A DNA stretch of 43,311 nucleotides. Origin: Candidatus Sumerlaeaceae bacterium. Its GTDB lineage: Bacteria > Sumerlaeota > Sumerlaeia > Sumerlaeales > Sumerlaeaceae. Shown here in pieces: positions 33,940 through 42,564 of the stretch; the first letter of the stretch is position 1; every line of letters starts with the position of its first letter. The position numbers were made by a program, and so were the translations under genes. Location of the stretch: the NCBI GenBank assembly GCA_026419455.1, contig JANZZJ010000261.1, positions 1-43,311 on the forward strand. The letters run 5' to 3'. The notes beneath the pieces were generated by a model. It was not told the DNA's origin, searched no databases, and was given only the letters and a program-made list of their open reading frames with translations.

Positions 33940-35537
33940 TGCGTCCTCTTCGTCTCTTATCTTACCTTGGTCTGTTGATGCTTCTCAGTGGATTGGTAGC
34001 AACTGGTCTCCACGGACGCTTTACAGCTGTGACCGCCCCAGTTTGCATCGTCGGTCTGTTGTTGGCACTTTTGTTTTTTGCTCCCCAAACGACGCGCAAC
34101 CTGAAGCTCTACAGCTATTTTGGTGCGTACAGCACGCTTGTGATCGGAACGCTGGTTCTCCTTTTTTTGATTTTGGAGCGCCACGGCTGGCAGTACGATG
34201 CCACACGTAATAAACGCTACAGCCTGACGCCCATAACACTCAATTTTCTCAAGCGTCTTCCCCAGCCGGTGCACATCACGGCCTTTGTTGCCGAAACGGA
34301 AAAAGATCAGGCACGGCTGCTATTGGAACAATACGCTGCAGCCTCGCCTAAGGTCAGTTATACCATTGCCAATCCTTTTCGTGAAGCGATGTTAGCGCGC
34401 CGCTACGGGCTGCAGGTAATGCCTGGGGACATTTTTATTGAGGCTGTGACAAGTTCCACTCAGGCAAACACGCGGGTGACACGAGTCAATCGCATTAGCG
34501 AGCAGGACATCACCAATGGGATAGTGCAGGTTTTGCGAGATCGAGACATTGTGCTCTATTTCCTGATAGGACACGACGAGCTCCCGTTGGAAAGAAGCAC
34601 AGCTCTCGCGACGCTCGCGGGCCAGAAGGTATCTTTGCGAGATCTTGCGTGGGTTCGAGATCAGCTAGAACGGATGGGGATGCGGGTGGTTCCCCTCTCG
34701 TTAGCGCAGCGAGGGCGGGTGCCAAGCGATGCTAGCGCCGTCGTGTGGGTTGGCCCGCGCAGCGATCTCTCGGGTTTAGAGGCTCAGCTTTTGCGGCAGT
34801 ACCTGGAGGAAGGTGGACGCGTACTCTTACTCTTGCCCCCCGACCTTCCGCAAACAACGGGGGAAATCAGTTCGGTTTTTCGCAATGTTGGCGAGCTCCT
34901 CGGACGTTTTGGCATCATTTTGCCTAATGAGTTAGTGGTGAGAGTGGGTGCCGGCCAGCCGAGCATGGACCATTTCAGTGTCCCAGCGATATTCCTGCCT
35001 CACCCGATCACCGATATCTCACTAGAGGAGCCACTATTTTTTACTTACGCGCGACCGGTTCAGCCAGCATCCCTGCTTCCTTCGGATATGCGTGTGGACA
35101 CCATCGTTCAAAGTCCTGGCGATTGCGTGCGTTTGAGTAGCGCTGAGGTTGCCACTGCGATCGTTCGCCGTCAGGATCTATCCAAAGCGTTTTCCCCCCA
35201 GGAAATTGGAGCCGTACCGTTGGGAGTTGCAGCACTGAGAGTGGACCCCAACAAACCAGAGGAAAAAGCCGCACGCCTGGTGGTTTTTGGGAATTCCGAC
35301 TTTGTGTCGAGTGAGCGCATCAACCAGAAAGGGTGGCTGCTTTTTAGCAATGCCGTAAACTGGCTAGTACAGTCAGGGGAGCTTCTGCCCATTCCGTCCG
35401 TGGACATTGAAAATACGCCAATTGTTCTCAGCGAGGGAGAGCGGCAGTTTTTGTTTCTCACGATGGTGATTTTCGTGCCTACTTTTGTTGGTTTGATCGG
35501 CCTAGGCTACAGCTTAGCGAGGCGGGAGCGGCAATGA
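33939..35537 (+). CDS. gldG: GldG-like ABC auxiliary protein
   Basis: A membrane-anchored auxiliary protein of the GldFG export complex, about 532 residues. It has two or three N-terminal hydrophobic helices (LLSYLGLLMLLSGLVATGL; LVIGTLVLLFLIL). A large extracytoplasmic GldG-type domain follows (KRYSLTPITLNFLKRLPQPVHITAFVA; VYFLIGHDE-like IVLYFLIGHDELP). One C-terminal helix completes it (FLTMVIFVPTFVGLIGLGYSLA). The ORF track starts at an ATG inside gldF; the ATG at 33939, eleven bases after GAGGAGG and overlapping the gldF stop, is better. The next gene starts in an ATGA overlap. Confidence 0.88.
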   Translation: MRPLRLLSYLGLLMLLSGLVATGLHGRFTAVTAPVCIVGLLLALLFFAPQTTRNLKLYSYFGAYSTLVIGTLVLLFLILERHGWQYDATRNKRYSLTPITLNFLKRLPQPVHITAFVAETEKDQARLLLEQYAAASPKVSYTIANPFREAMLARRYGLQVMPGDIFIEAVTSSTQANTRVTRVNRISEQDITNGIVQVLRDRDIVLYFLIGHDELPLERSTALATLAGQKVSLRDLAWVRDQLERMGMRVVPLSLAQRGRVPSDASAVVWVGPRSDLSGLEAQLLRQYLEEGGRVLLLLPPDLPQTTGEISSVFRNVGELLGRFGIILPNELVVRVGAGQPSMDHFSVPAIFLPHPITDISLEEPLFFTYARPVQPASLLPSDMRVDTIVQSPGDCVRLSSAEVATAIVRRQDLSKAFSPQEIGAVPLGVAALRVDPNKPEEKAARLVVFGNSDFVSSERINQKGWLLFSNAVNWLVQSGELLPIPSVDIENTPIVLSEGERQFLFLTMVIFVPTFVGLIGLGYSLARRERQ

Positions 35538-37306
35538 GCGCGAAGAGACTTATTTTTGCAACCCTAGCGTTCATTTTGGCGCTTGGGCTGTATCTTGTGG
35601 ACCGCATGCAGGCAGAAAAAGCGGTGTATGCCGCGGTGAACGAGGCCTCTTTAGCTCCTGGCATTAACGCTAGTGAAGTGCAGGAAATAGAGCTCCAGAA
35701 CAGGTTCGGAGTGATCCGGCTTCAGCGCGACAAAAAAGACTGGTGGATGCGTTCTCCGGTCGATGCCCCTGCCGACAGAGAAACGGTTGAGCAGCTTCTT
35801 GTGAACGTCACGGGAGCACGCAAGCGCAACGAAATCTCTGCGGAAGAGCTGGAGCAATATGGGCTGGATAATCCAATTGTTCGCCTAACGCTAAAAACCT
35901 CGAAGGGTCAGATATTTGAACTTCTGATAGGCTTAACGTCCACATACACAGGACAAGTGTTTGCCACCTATCCTCAGTCGAAGCGCGTGTTTACCATCAG
36001 TGAAGGTGTGAAGAACACTTTGCTTCGCCAGCCCTTAGATTTCCAAAGAACGCGACTCGTGGAAGTCGATGTAGGAGCACTGGATTCCTACACAACGATC
36101 CGGTTCGAGCAACCCAATAGAACTCTGGAATTGCGCAATGAGCGCGGCCATTGGCAGATTGCGATTCCAGAAACGGCGCCAGCGGAAAACGCTGTGGTGG
36201 AAGAATTCCTTCGTCGCGTGAGCATGTTGCGAGCGTCGGGATTCGTGACTCAGGATTCAGACAAACCGACAAGTTTAGCTGCAGCACTTGAGGCCTTATC
36301 GCGCCCAGTGCTGAAATTCGAGCTCAAACATGCTACTCAACCGGCGCAGCAGCTTGTGGTTGGCCGTTTGGGGCCAGGGGAGCGGCCAATTTACGTTGCA
36401 AAAACTAACAATGCGCCCGAGATTCTCCACTTTGGCCACGAGAAATTCGCCGAGTTCGATGTAGATGAGAATCACTTTCGGTCGCGTAATCTGTTCACGC
36501 TGCGCCCCACCGATGTGGGCTACGTGATTTTTGAAATCGGCCGCGCACGAACGGATCTCATGCGCAACGAAAAAGGTGAGTGGGAGTTTGTCGGCGATGC
36601 GACGCGGCGAGTGGATCAGGATAAGGTTAACGCGCGGCTCGAATCGCTGCTGGGCCTCAAAATACGCGAGTACGTGGATAGCGACCCGCGCGATGCCTCG
36701 GTTTACGGTTTAGCTCCGCCACGATTTCGCTTTACGGTGACAGCGCGCGACAAATCGCGCAGCGAAATTCTCGAAATTGGCAAAAGCGAGCCACAGAACG
36801 TCACCAGCGTTTATGCGCGTAAGGGGGGAGACGCAAAAGTTTTCACTATTGAGATGGGACGGGAATTGATCGTGCTCCCTGAGAGCTTAGCGGATCCCCA
36901 TTTCGCTGCCTTCGACGACAAAAAGGCCGTACGTGTGACGATTGAACTAGGTGGGGAAAAATACGATCTGCGGCGCGACGGCCCCGAATGGAAGGTACTG
37001 AGACCTGGACACAACGTTTACTCGCCTGTAGACCTTGGAAAGTGGCGCCGTGTAGTTGAGACTTTGCAACGCCTAAAATTTGAGAAAGATTTCACAGCCA
37101 GCGGGGAGCAGGTTATTGCCCCAGTGGAACAGCAGACACTGCGGCTGACGGCCTACGGCGACAACGAAACAGTGCTCGTCTCCTTTGAGGTCGGCAAACG
37201 CCTGCCCAAGACTTCTTTTGTTACGGACGGACAGAAACGCGTTTACGAAGTGTTGAACTCCGAGCTGGATCTTCTGCTTTCACAATTGCGCTCACTACTG
37301 GAATAA
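35534..37306 (+). CDS. DUF4340 domain protein linked to GldFG exporter
   Basis: A 590-residue protein with one N-terminal membrane helix (LIFATLAFILALGLYLVDR) and an otherwise extracytoplasmic body. The body shows repeated units of the form I-R/E-L-x-Y/W followed by LLxxxxxL and 'YGLxxPxxxFxL'. Examples are EQYGLDNPIVRLTLKTSKG and SVYGLAPPRFRFTVTARDK, which are hallmarks of DUF4340. DUF4340 genes commonly follow gldG-like genes, as here, where the start overlaps the gldG stop (ATGA). The role in the complex is unknown; a periplasmic or lipid-side partner is likely. Confidence 0.88.
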   Translation: MSAKRLIFATLAFILALGLYLVDRMQAEKAVYAAVNEASLAPGINASEVQEIELQNRFGVIRLQRDKKDWWMRSPVDAPADRETVEQLLVNVTGARKRNEISAEELEQYGLDNPIVRLTLKTSKGQIFELLIGLTSTYTGQVFATYPQSKRVFTISEGVKNTLLRQPLDFQRTRLVEVDVGALDSYTTIRFEQPNRTLELRNERGHWQIAIPETAPAENAVVEEFLRRVSMLRASGFVTQDSDKPTSLAAALEALSRPVLKFELKHATQPAQQLVVGRLGPGERPIYVAKTNNAPEILHFGHEKFAEFDVDENHFRSRNLFTLRPTDVGYVIFEIGRARTDLMRNEKGEWEFVGDATRRVDQDKVNARLESLLGLKIREYVDSDPRDASVYGLAPPRFRFTVTARDKSRSEILEIGKSEPQNVTSVYARKGGDAKVFTIEMGRELIVLPESLADPHFAAFDDKKAVRVTIELGGEKYDLRRDGPEWKVLRPGHNVYSPVDLGKWRRVVETLQRLKFEKDFTASGEQVIAPVEQQTLRLTAYGDNETVLVSFEVGKRLPKTSFVTDGQKRVYEVLNSELDLLLSQLRSLLE

Positions 37307-37344
37307 GCTTCTCATGCGACATTGCGGCACCAGGTAATAAAATA

Positions 37345-37373
37345 AGTGAGGGCGCCTCTGATCGGGCGCCCTG
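37345..37373 (-). terminator. Hairpin between DUF4340 gene and gltA
   Basis: AGGGCGCC (37349-37356) and GGCGCCCT (37365-37372) form a perfect eight-base stem. Read on the minus strand it is followed by CACTTATTTTATT, so it most likely ends gltA transcription; it may also serve the convergent export operon. Confidence 0.7.
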
Positions 37374-37403
37374 TGCTTAGCAATCGTTGGGGGTTACGCC
37401 AGT

Positions 37404-38690
37404 TCAGCGTTTTTCCATGGGGACATAGTCCGTTATGGTTTCCCCAATGTAAATCTGCCGCGGCCGCGCAATGCGGGCCGTCGGGTCGTCGTGTTGTTCT
37501 TTCCATTGAGCAATCCAGCCCGGCAAGCGGCCAATGGCAAACATGACTGTAAACATGTTTAACGGGATTCCCAGAGCACGCATGATAATGCCGCTGTAGA
37601 AATCCACGTTGGGGTAGAGCTTGCGCTCGACGAAATAAGAATCCTGAAGGGCAAGTTCCTCAAGTTTGCGAGCAATATCAAGCAAGGGGTCGTTCACGCC
37701 AAGTTTGGCGAGCACTTTGTCGCACTGTTCTTTGAGGATTTTGGCGCGCGGATCGAAGTTCTTGTACACGCGATGGCCAAAGCCCATCAGCCTGAAGCCG
37801 CTGTCTTTGTCCTTTGCCATTTTCAAGCACTGCTCGGGCGTCAAGCCGCCCTTGTACATAGCTTCAAGCATCTCGATGACGGCGACGTTCGCTCCGCCGT
37901 GAAGTGGCCCCCACAAAGCACAAACACCCGCCGCGCAGGAGGCAAACAGATTTGCCCGGCTGGAACCAACCATGCGCACTGTGGATGTGCTGCAGTTTTG
38001 CTCGTGATCTGCGTGAAGAATGAGCACAAGATTTAACGCGTCCTCTACTTCGTGGGGGACCTCGTACTCGGCGTAGGGCATGGAGAACATCATATGGAGG
38101 AAGTTTGCACAGTAGCGACGCTTCGGATCAGGGTACATGAAGGGGAGGCCACGCGAACGCCGATACGAGTATGCTGCGATGGTGCGCACCTTACTGATAA
38201 GCTTTGCTGCCGCGTGCTCGAAGGCTTCATCGTCTTCAAACTTTGAAAACTGCGGCTCAAAGCATGACAGAGTGTTTATCATCGCAGACAAAATTGCCAT
38301 GGGGGGCGCATCAACGGGGAAACCCTCGAAGTGGTGCTTCATGGCTTCGTGCAAGGGAGCATACTCGGTTAGTAAAGCACTAAAGCGTTCAAGCTCTTCT
38401 TTCTTAGGGAATCGCCCGAATATGAGTAGCCACGCTACTTCGACAAAATTGGGGTGGTCGACAAATTGTTCAATGGGCACTCCGCGATAACGAAGAATCC
38501 CCTTTTCGCCGTCGATAAAAGTGATAGTGCTTTTGCAGCTGCCGGTATTTCCAAATCCGGGATCGTAGGTAATATAGCCAGTCTTGGAGCGGAGGTTCGT
38601 GATGTCGATGGCTTTTTCACCCTCAGTTCCCACAATCACAGGCAATTCGATTGTCTGATCGCCGAGGATTAATTTCGCCGTTTCTGTCAT
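37404..38690 (-). CDS. gltA: Citrate synthase
   Basis: Condenses oxaloacetate and acetyl-CoA to citrate. The 428-residue length and motifs fit the hexameric type: TYDPGFGNTGSCKSTITFID and RYRGVPIEQ at the N-terminus, LHADHEQNCSTSTVRMVGSS with the first catalytic histidine, GPLHGGAN, MGFGHRVYKNFDPRA (second histidine, about residue 305), and DFYSGI with the catalytic aspartate. RBS GAGGAGA lies before the ATG. A promoter about 50 bases upstream carries two direct repeats and points away from por. It thus shares its control region with the main acetyl-CoA source. It is followed by a terminator. Confidence 0.96.
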   Translation of the reverse strand: MTETAKLILGDQTIELPVIVGTEGEKAIDITNLRSKTGYITYDPGFGNTGSCKSTITFIDGEKGILRYRGVPIEQFVDHPNFVEVAWLLIFGRFPKKEELERFSALLTEYAPLHEAMKHHFEGFPVDAPPMAILSAMINTLSCFEPQFSKFEDDEAFEHAAAKLISKVRTIAAYSYRRSRGLPFMYPDPKRRYCANFLHMMFSMPYAEYEVPHEVEDALNLVLILHADHEQNCSTSTVRMVGSSRANLFASCAAGVCALWGPLHGGANVAVIEMLEAMYKGGLTPEQCLKMAKDKDSGFRLMGFGHRVYKNFDPRAKILKEQCDKVLAKLGVNDPLLDIARKLEELALQDSYFVERKLYPNVDFYSGIIMRALGIPLNMFTVMFAIGRLPGWIAQWKEQHDDPTARIARPRQIYIGETITDYVPMEKR

Positions 38691-38745
38691 AGCTGTTTAC
38701 TCTCCTCTACTCTTTTATTGGGGTAAGTTGCGACGCCTCATTTTA

Positions 38746-38774
38746 GTTAAAGGCCAAAAAGGGGACAAATTCAA
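38746..38774 (-). promoter_or_regulatory. Candidate sigma-70-type promoter of gltA
   Basis: Read on the minus strand, TTGAAT (38769-38774) and TTTAAC (38746-38751) are separated by 17 bases. The transcription start would be near 38739, giving a leader of about 50 bases. The rest of the 287-base divergent spacer to por holds nothing else that I can name. Confidence 0.5.
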
Positions 38775-38788
38775 TCTAAAAAGGGACA
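38756..38788. repeat. Two direct repeats overlapping the gltA promoter (operator-like)
   Basis: AAAAAGGGGACA (38756-38767) and AAAAAGGGACA (38778-38788) are direct repeats whose GGACA ends are 21 bases apart, two turns of B-DNA. One lies in the spacer of the predicted gltA promoter and the other just beyond its -35 box. This placement is expected of a repressor site. Confidence 0.55.
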
Positions 38789-38977
38789 TATCAGTGGGTT
38801 GTGAGCCGGGAGATAGAACTTCTTTCACTTCTATTATTTTTCGCTTGCGGCACGCATGTAACGGCTACGGAATGCCGCGCGGGAAGCGTAAACTTGGGGA
38901 GTAATTGCGGTTACGGTTGCAGTGTTGCTGCTGCACCCCCCAAGCTAGCAAAAACAACTGTGTGAAAGGAGCAGCGC

Positions 38978-41900
38978 ATGGCTGATCGAATTATGATCGC
39001 CGTTGACGGCAACGAAGCGGCAGCAAGTGTCGCTTACCGTCTCAACGAGGTGATCGCGATCTATCCAATCACTCCGTCGTCGCCAATGGGCGAGTTGTCG
39101 GATGAGTGGGCAGCAAAGGGAAAACCGAATTTGTGGGGAACTGTGCCCCAGGTCACTGAGATGCAGTCCGAAGGAGGTGCAGCGGGCGCCGTCCACGGCG
39201 CACTGCAGGCCGGAGCCCTGACGACCACATTTACTGCAGCGCAGGGTCTCCTGCTTATGATCCCTAACATGTACAAGATTGCCGGTGAATTAACTGCTAT
39301 GTGCATGCACGTGACGGCGCGCACGGTGGCAACACATGCGTTGTCCATCTTCGGCGATCACTCCGACGTCATGGCGTGCCGGCAAACAGGATTCGCCCTG
39401 CTTGCATCCGGAAGTGTGCAGGAGGCGCATGATTTCGCGTGCATCGGTCAGGCAGCGTCGCTTCATTCGCGAGTCCCATTCTTGCATTTCTTTGATGGGT
39501 TCCGCACATCACACGAAGTTTCGAAGATTTGCTACCTGACGGACGATGAACTTCGTCAAATGGTGCCAGATGAGCTTATCGCTGCTCATCGAGCGCGGGC
39601 CATGAATCCAGAGAAGCCTGTCCTTCGAGGAACGGCTCAAAATCCGGATGCTTTTTTCCAAGCACGAGAAGCATGCAATCCGTTCTATTTTGCCTGCCCC
39701 GGCCACGTGCAGGCGGTGATGGATCAATTTGCGAAAGTCACGGGAAGAGCTTATAAGTTGTTTGATTACGCTGGTGATCCTGAAGCCGAGCGCGTAATCG
39801 TGATCATGGGTTCCGGCGCTGAGACCACCCATGAGACAGTCGAGTGGCTGATGAGCCGTGGCGAGAAAGTGGGTGTGGTAAAAGTCCGCCTGTATCGTCC
39901 GTTTGACGTGAAGGCTTTCGTTGAAGCTCTGCCGGCAACGACCAAAGCTATCGCGGTGCTGGACCGGACAAAGGAGCCCGGCGCTGTTGGTGAGCCACTA
40001 TATCTTGACGTCGTAGCAGCTCTCGATGAGGCAGAAGCTCTCGGAATCTCCAAATTCGCGGCTCAGCCTAAAGTCATTGCCGGGCGCTACGGTCTCTCCT
40101 CAAAAGAGTTCACTCCGACGATGATCAAGGCTGTTTACGACGAACTCTCGAAGGAAAAACCGAAACGGCACTTCACCGTCGGAATTATGGATGACGTGAC
40201 CCACCTGTCGCTGTCCTATGACGCAGATCTCGACATTGAGCCGGACGATGTTCAGCGCTCAGTGTTCTTCGGTCTCGGGTCCGATGGTACGGTGGGGGCC
40301 AATAAGAACTCCATCAAGATCATCGGTGAAGAGACGGATAACTGGGCACAGGGTTACTTCGTCTACGACTCAAAGAAGGCTGGAGCCGTGACCATATCCC
40401 ACTTGCGGTTCGGCCCACGCCCGATCCGAAGCGCCTATCTTGTCAGGAAAGCCCAGTTTGTTGGCTGTCATCAGTACAACTTCCTCGAGAAGTACGATGT
40501 GCTTGACTATGCGGCGCCTGGGGCTGTTTTCCTGCTTAACTCCCCACTAGGGCCTGACAAGGTCTGGGACGATCTGCCACGAGAAGTGCAAGAGCAGATC
40601 ATCGAGAAAAAGATCAAGTTCTACGTGATCGACGCTTACGATGTGGCGGCTAAAACGGGTATGGGGCGCCGCATCAACACCATCATGCAAACGTGCTTTT
40701 TTGCAATCTCCGGGGTGCTGCCGCGCGATGAGGCTATCGCTCAAATCAAAAACGCCATCGAAAAGACTTACGGCAAGAAGGGGTCGGAGGTGGTTAAGAA
40801 AAACTTTGAAGCCGTGGACCAGACGCTTGCCAACCTGTTTGAGGTCCCGGTACCTGCGCAGGCCACATCTCAGAAACGGCGGCCGCCGATCGTCGCAGAT
40901 GAAGCTCCGGACTTCGTAAAGCGCGTGACTGCTGTGATGCTGGCTAACAAAGGCGACCTCTTGCCCGTGAGTGCTTTCCCAGTGGACGGCACGTGGCCTA
41001 CTGGCACAGCAAAGTGGGAGAAGCGAGCCATTGCGCTTCAAATTCCTGTATGGGATCCGAAGATTTGCATCCAGTGCAACAAATGCTCGCTGGTGTGCCC
41101 GCATGCAGCGATTAGGCCTAAAATCTATGATCCGTCGTACCTCGAGAAGGCGCCGGCAACGTTCAAGAGCGTGGACTTCCGCTCGCCAGAGTTCAAGGGG
41201 CTCAAGTACACGTTGCAAGTGGCCCCTGAGGATTGCACCGGCTGTGAGGTGTGCGTAGCCGTTTGCCCGGCGAAAGATAAAACCAACCCGAAGCACAAAG
41301 CTCTCGACATGAGTCCGATGCCGCCGTTGCGGGAAAGTGAGCGTGAGAATTTCAAGTTCTTCCTCGAGCTTCCTGAGTTTGATCGCGCAAAGCTGGAGAT
41401 CTCGGTTAAAGGCACTCAGTTCATGGAGCCGCTCTTCGAGTTTTCGGGAGCTTGCGCCGGCTGCGGCGAAACACCCTACGTGAAACTGCTCACGCAGATG
41501 TTCGGCGATCGTGCCCTTATCGCCAACGCAACCGGATGCTCCTCAATCTACGGCGGCAACCTTCCGACGACACCCTACACAACGAACCGCGACGGCCGCG
41601 GGCCCACGTGGAATAACTCGTTGTTCGAGGATAATGCGGAATTCGGGTTCGGCTTCCGGCTCGCGATTGATAAACAAAAGGAATTCGCTGAGGAGCTACT
41701 GAAGAAATTCGCATCGCAGATTGGCGAGCAACTGGTTAACGAGATTCTCACAGCCGATCAGAACACCGAGACCGGCATCGCTCAGCAGCGCGAGCGGGTG
41801 AAAGTGCTGAAAGAAAAGCTCGCGAAGATTGACAGTGACGATGCAAAGCGCTTGGCGCTACTTGCTGACTACCTTGTAAAGAAGAGTGTGTGGATCGTTG

Positions 41901-42553
41901 GCGGTGACGGGTGGGCGTATGACATCGGTTACGGTGGACTCGACCACGTCTTCGCCATGAACCGCGACGTGAACATTTTGGTACTCGACACAGAAGTCTA
42001 TTCGAACACGGGTGGTCAGCAATCGAAAGCCACACCACTGGGCGCAGCAGCGAAATTTGCGATGGCAGGTCGTGAGCTAGCAAAGAAGGACCTTGCACTC
42101 ATGGCGATGAGCTACGGCAACGTCTACGTTGCCCGCGTGGCGTTTGGCGCCCGCGATAACCAGACCGTTCTGGCGTTCAAAGAGGCAGAATCCTTCCCGG
42201 GAACGTCGCTCATCATCGCGTACTGCCATTGCATCGCCCACGGATACGACCTTGTCCACGGCCCAGAGCAGCAGAAGCTGGCTGTTGAGAGCGGTTATTG
42301 GCCGCTGTTCCGGTTTGACCCACGGCGTGCTGCTGCCGGTGAATCGCCACTGAAGCTGGATTCACCTCCGCCGAAATACGATGTTGCCGAATTCATGCGC
42401 AATGAAACGCGCTTCCGGATGGTTGAGCAAATGAATCCAGAGCGATTCAAGAAGCTTGTGGAGGCGGCTCGCCATGAGGTGCGGACTCGTTACCATCTCT
42501 ACGAGGAATTGACGAAAGCTTTTGCGGCTGACGGCGGAAAGAAAGACAACTAA
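38978..42553 (+). CDS. nifJ: Pyruvate:ferredoxin (flavodoxin) oxidoreductase, single-chain
   Basis: Oxidises pyruvate to acetyl-CoA and CO2 with ferredoxin or flavodoxin as acceptor; cytoplasmic, oxygen-sensitive. All domains are fused in 1191 residues. The N-terminal pyrimidine-binding domain contains YPITPSSPMGEL. A transketolase-like middle part follows, then the gamma domain (GLGSDGTVGANKNSIKIIGE). Two [4Fe-4S] clusters are in CIQCNKCSLVCP (about 697) and CTGCEVCVAVCP (about 753). A third, proximal cluster starts at CAGCGETPY (about 826), and the TPP site is GGDGWAYDIGYGGLDHV (about 975). The length agrees with the NifJ/PFOR family. AAAGGAG precedes the ATG. The downstream dihydroorotate dehydrogenase-like gene begins 11 bases later. 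Confidence 0.96.
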   Translation: MADRIMIAVDGNEAAASVAYRLNEVIAIYPITPSSPMGELSDEWAAKGKPNLWGTVPQVTEMQSEGGAAGAVHGALQAGALTTTFTAAQGLLLMIPNMYKIAGELTAMCMHVTARTVATHALSIFGDHSDVMACRQTGFALLASGSVQEAHDFACIGQAASLHSRVPFLHFFDGFRTSHEVSKICYLTDDELRQMVPDELIAAHRARAMNPEKPVLRGTAQNPDAFFQAREACNPFYFACPGHVQAVMDQFAKVTGRAYKLFDYAGDPEAERVIVIMGSGAETTHETVEWLMSRGEKVGVVKVRLYRPFDVKAFVEALPATTKAIAVLDRTKEPGAVGEPLYLDVVAALDEAEALGISKFAAQPKVIAGRYGLSSKEFTPTMIKAVYDELSKEKPKRHFTVGIMDDVTHLSLSYDADLDIEPDDVQRSVFFGLGSDGTVGANKNSIKIIGEETDNWAQGYFVYDSKKAGAVTISHLRFGPRPIRSAYLVRKAQFVGCHQYNFLEKYDVLDYAAPGAVFLLNSPLGPDKVWDDLPREVQEQIIEKKIKFYVIDAYDVAAKTGMGRRINTIMQTCFFAISGVLPRDEAIAQIKNAIEKTYGKKGSEVVKKNFEAVDQTLANLFEVPVPAQATSQKRRPPIVADEAPDFVKRVTAVMLANKGDLLPVSAFPVDGTWPTGTAKWEKRAIALQIPVWDPKICIQCNKCSLVCPHAAIRPKIYDPSYLEKAPATFKSVDFRSPEFKGLKYTLQVAPEDCTGCEVCVAVCPAKDKTNPKHKALDMSPMPPLRESERENFKFFLELPEFDRAKLEISVKGTQFMEPLFEFSGACAGCGETPYVKLLTQMFGDRALIANATGCSSIYGGNLPTTPYTTNRDGRGPTWNNSLFEDNAEFGFGFRLAIDKQKEFAEELLKKFASQIGEQLVNEILTADQNTETGIAQQRERVKVLKEKLAKIDSDDAKRLALLADYLVKKSVWIVGGDGWAYDIGYGGLDHVFAMNRDVNILVLDTEVYSNTGGQQSKATPLGAAAKFAMAGRELAKKDLALMAMSYGNVYVARVAFGARDNQTVLAFKEAESFPGTSLIIAYCHCIAHGYDLVHGPEQQKLAVESGYWPLFRFDPRRAAAGESPLKLDSPPPKYDVAEFMRNETRFRMVEQMNPERFKKLVEAARHEVRTRYHLYEELTKAFAADGGKKDN

Positions 42554-42564
42554 GGGAGCGGACT

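Noticed and set aside
32132-37306. Reading the gldA/F/G cluster as proof of gliding motility
   Set aside because: These genes with DUF4340 are widespread in non-gliding bacteria, and no other gliding genes (gldK/L/M/N, sprA) are in the window.
40547-41296. 249-codon minus-strand ORF
   Set aside because: It is antisense to nifJ across the ferredoxin-like domain; composition is that of a reverse-frame shadow.
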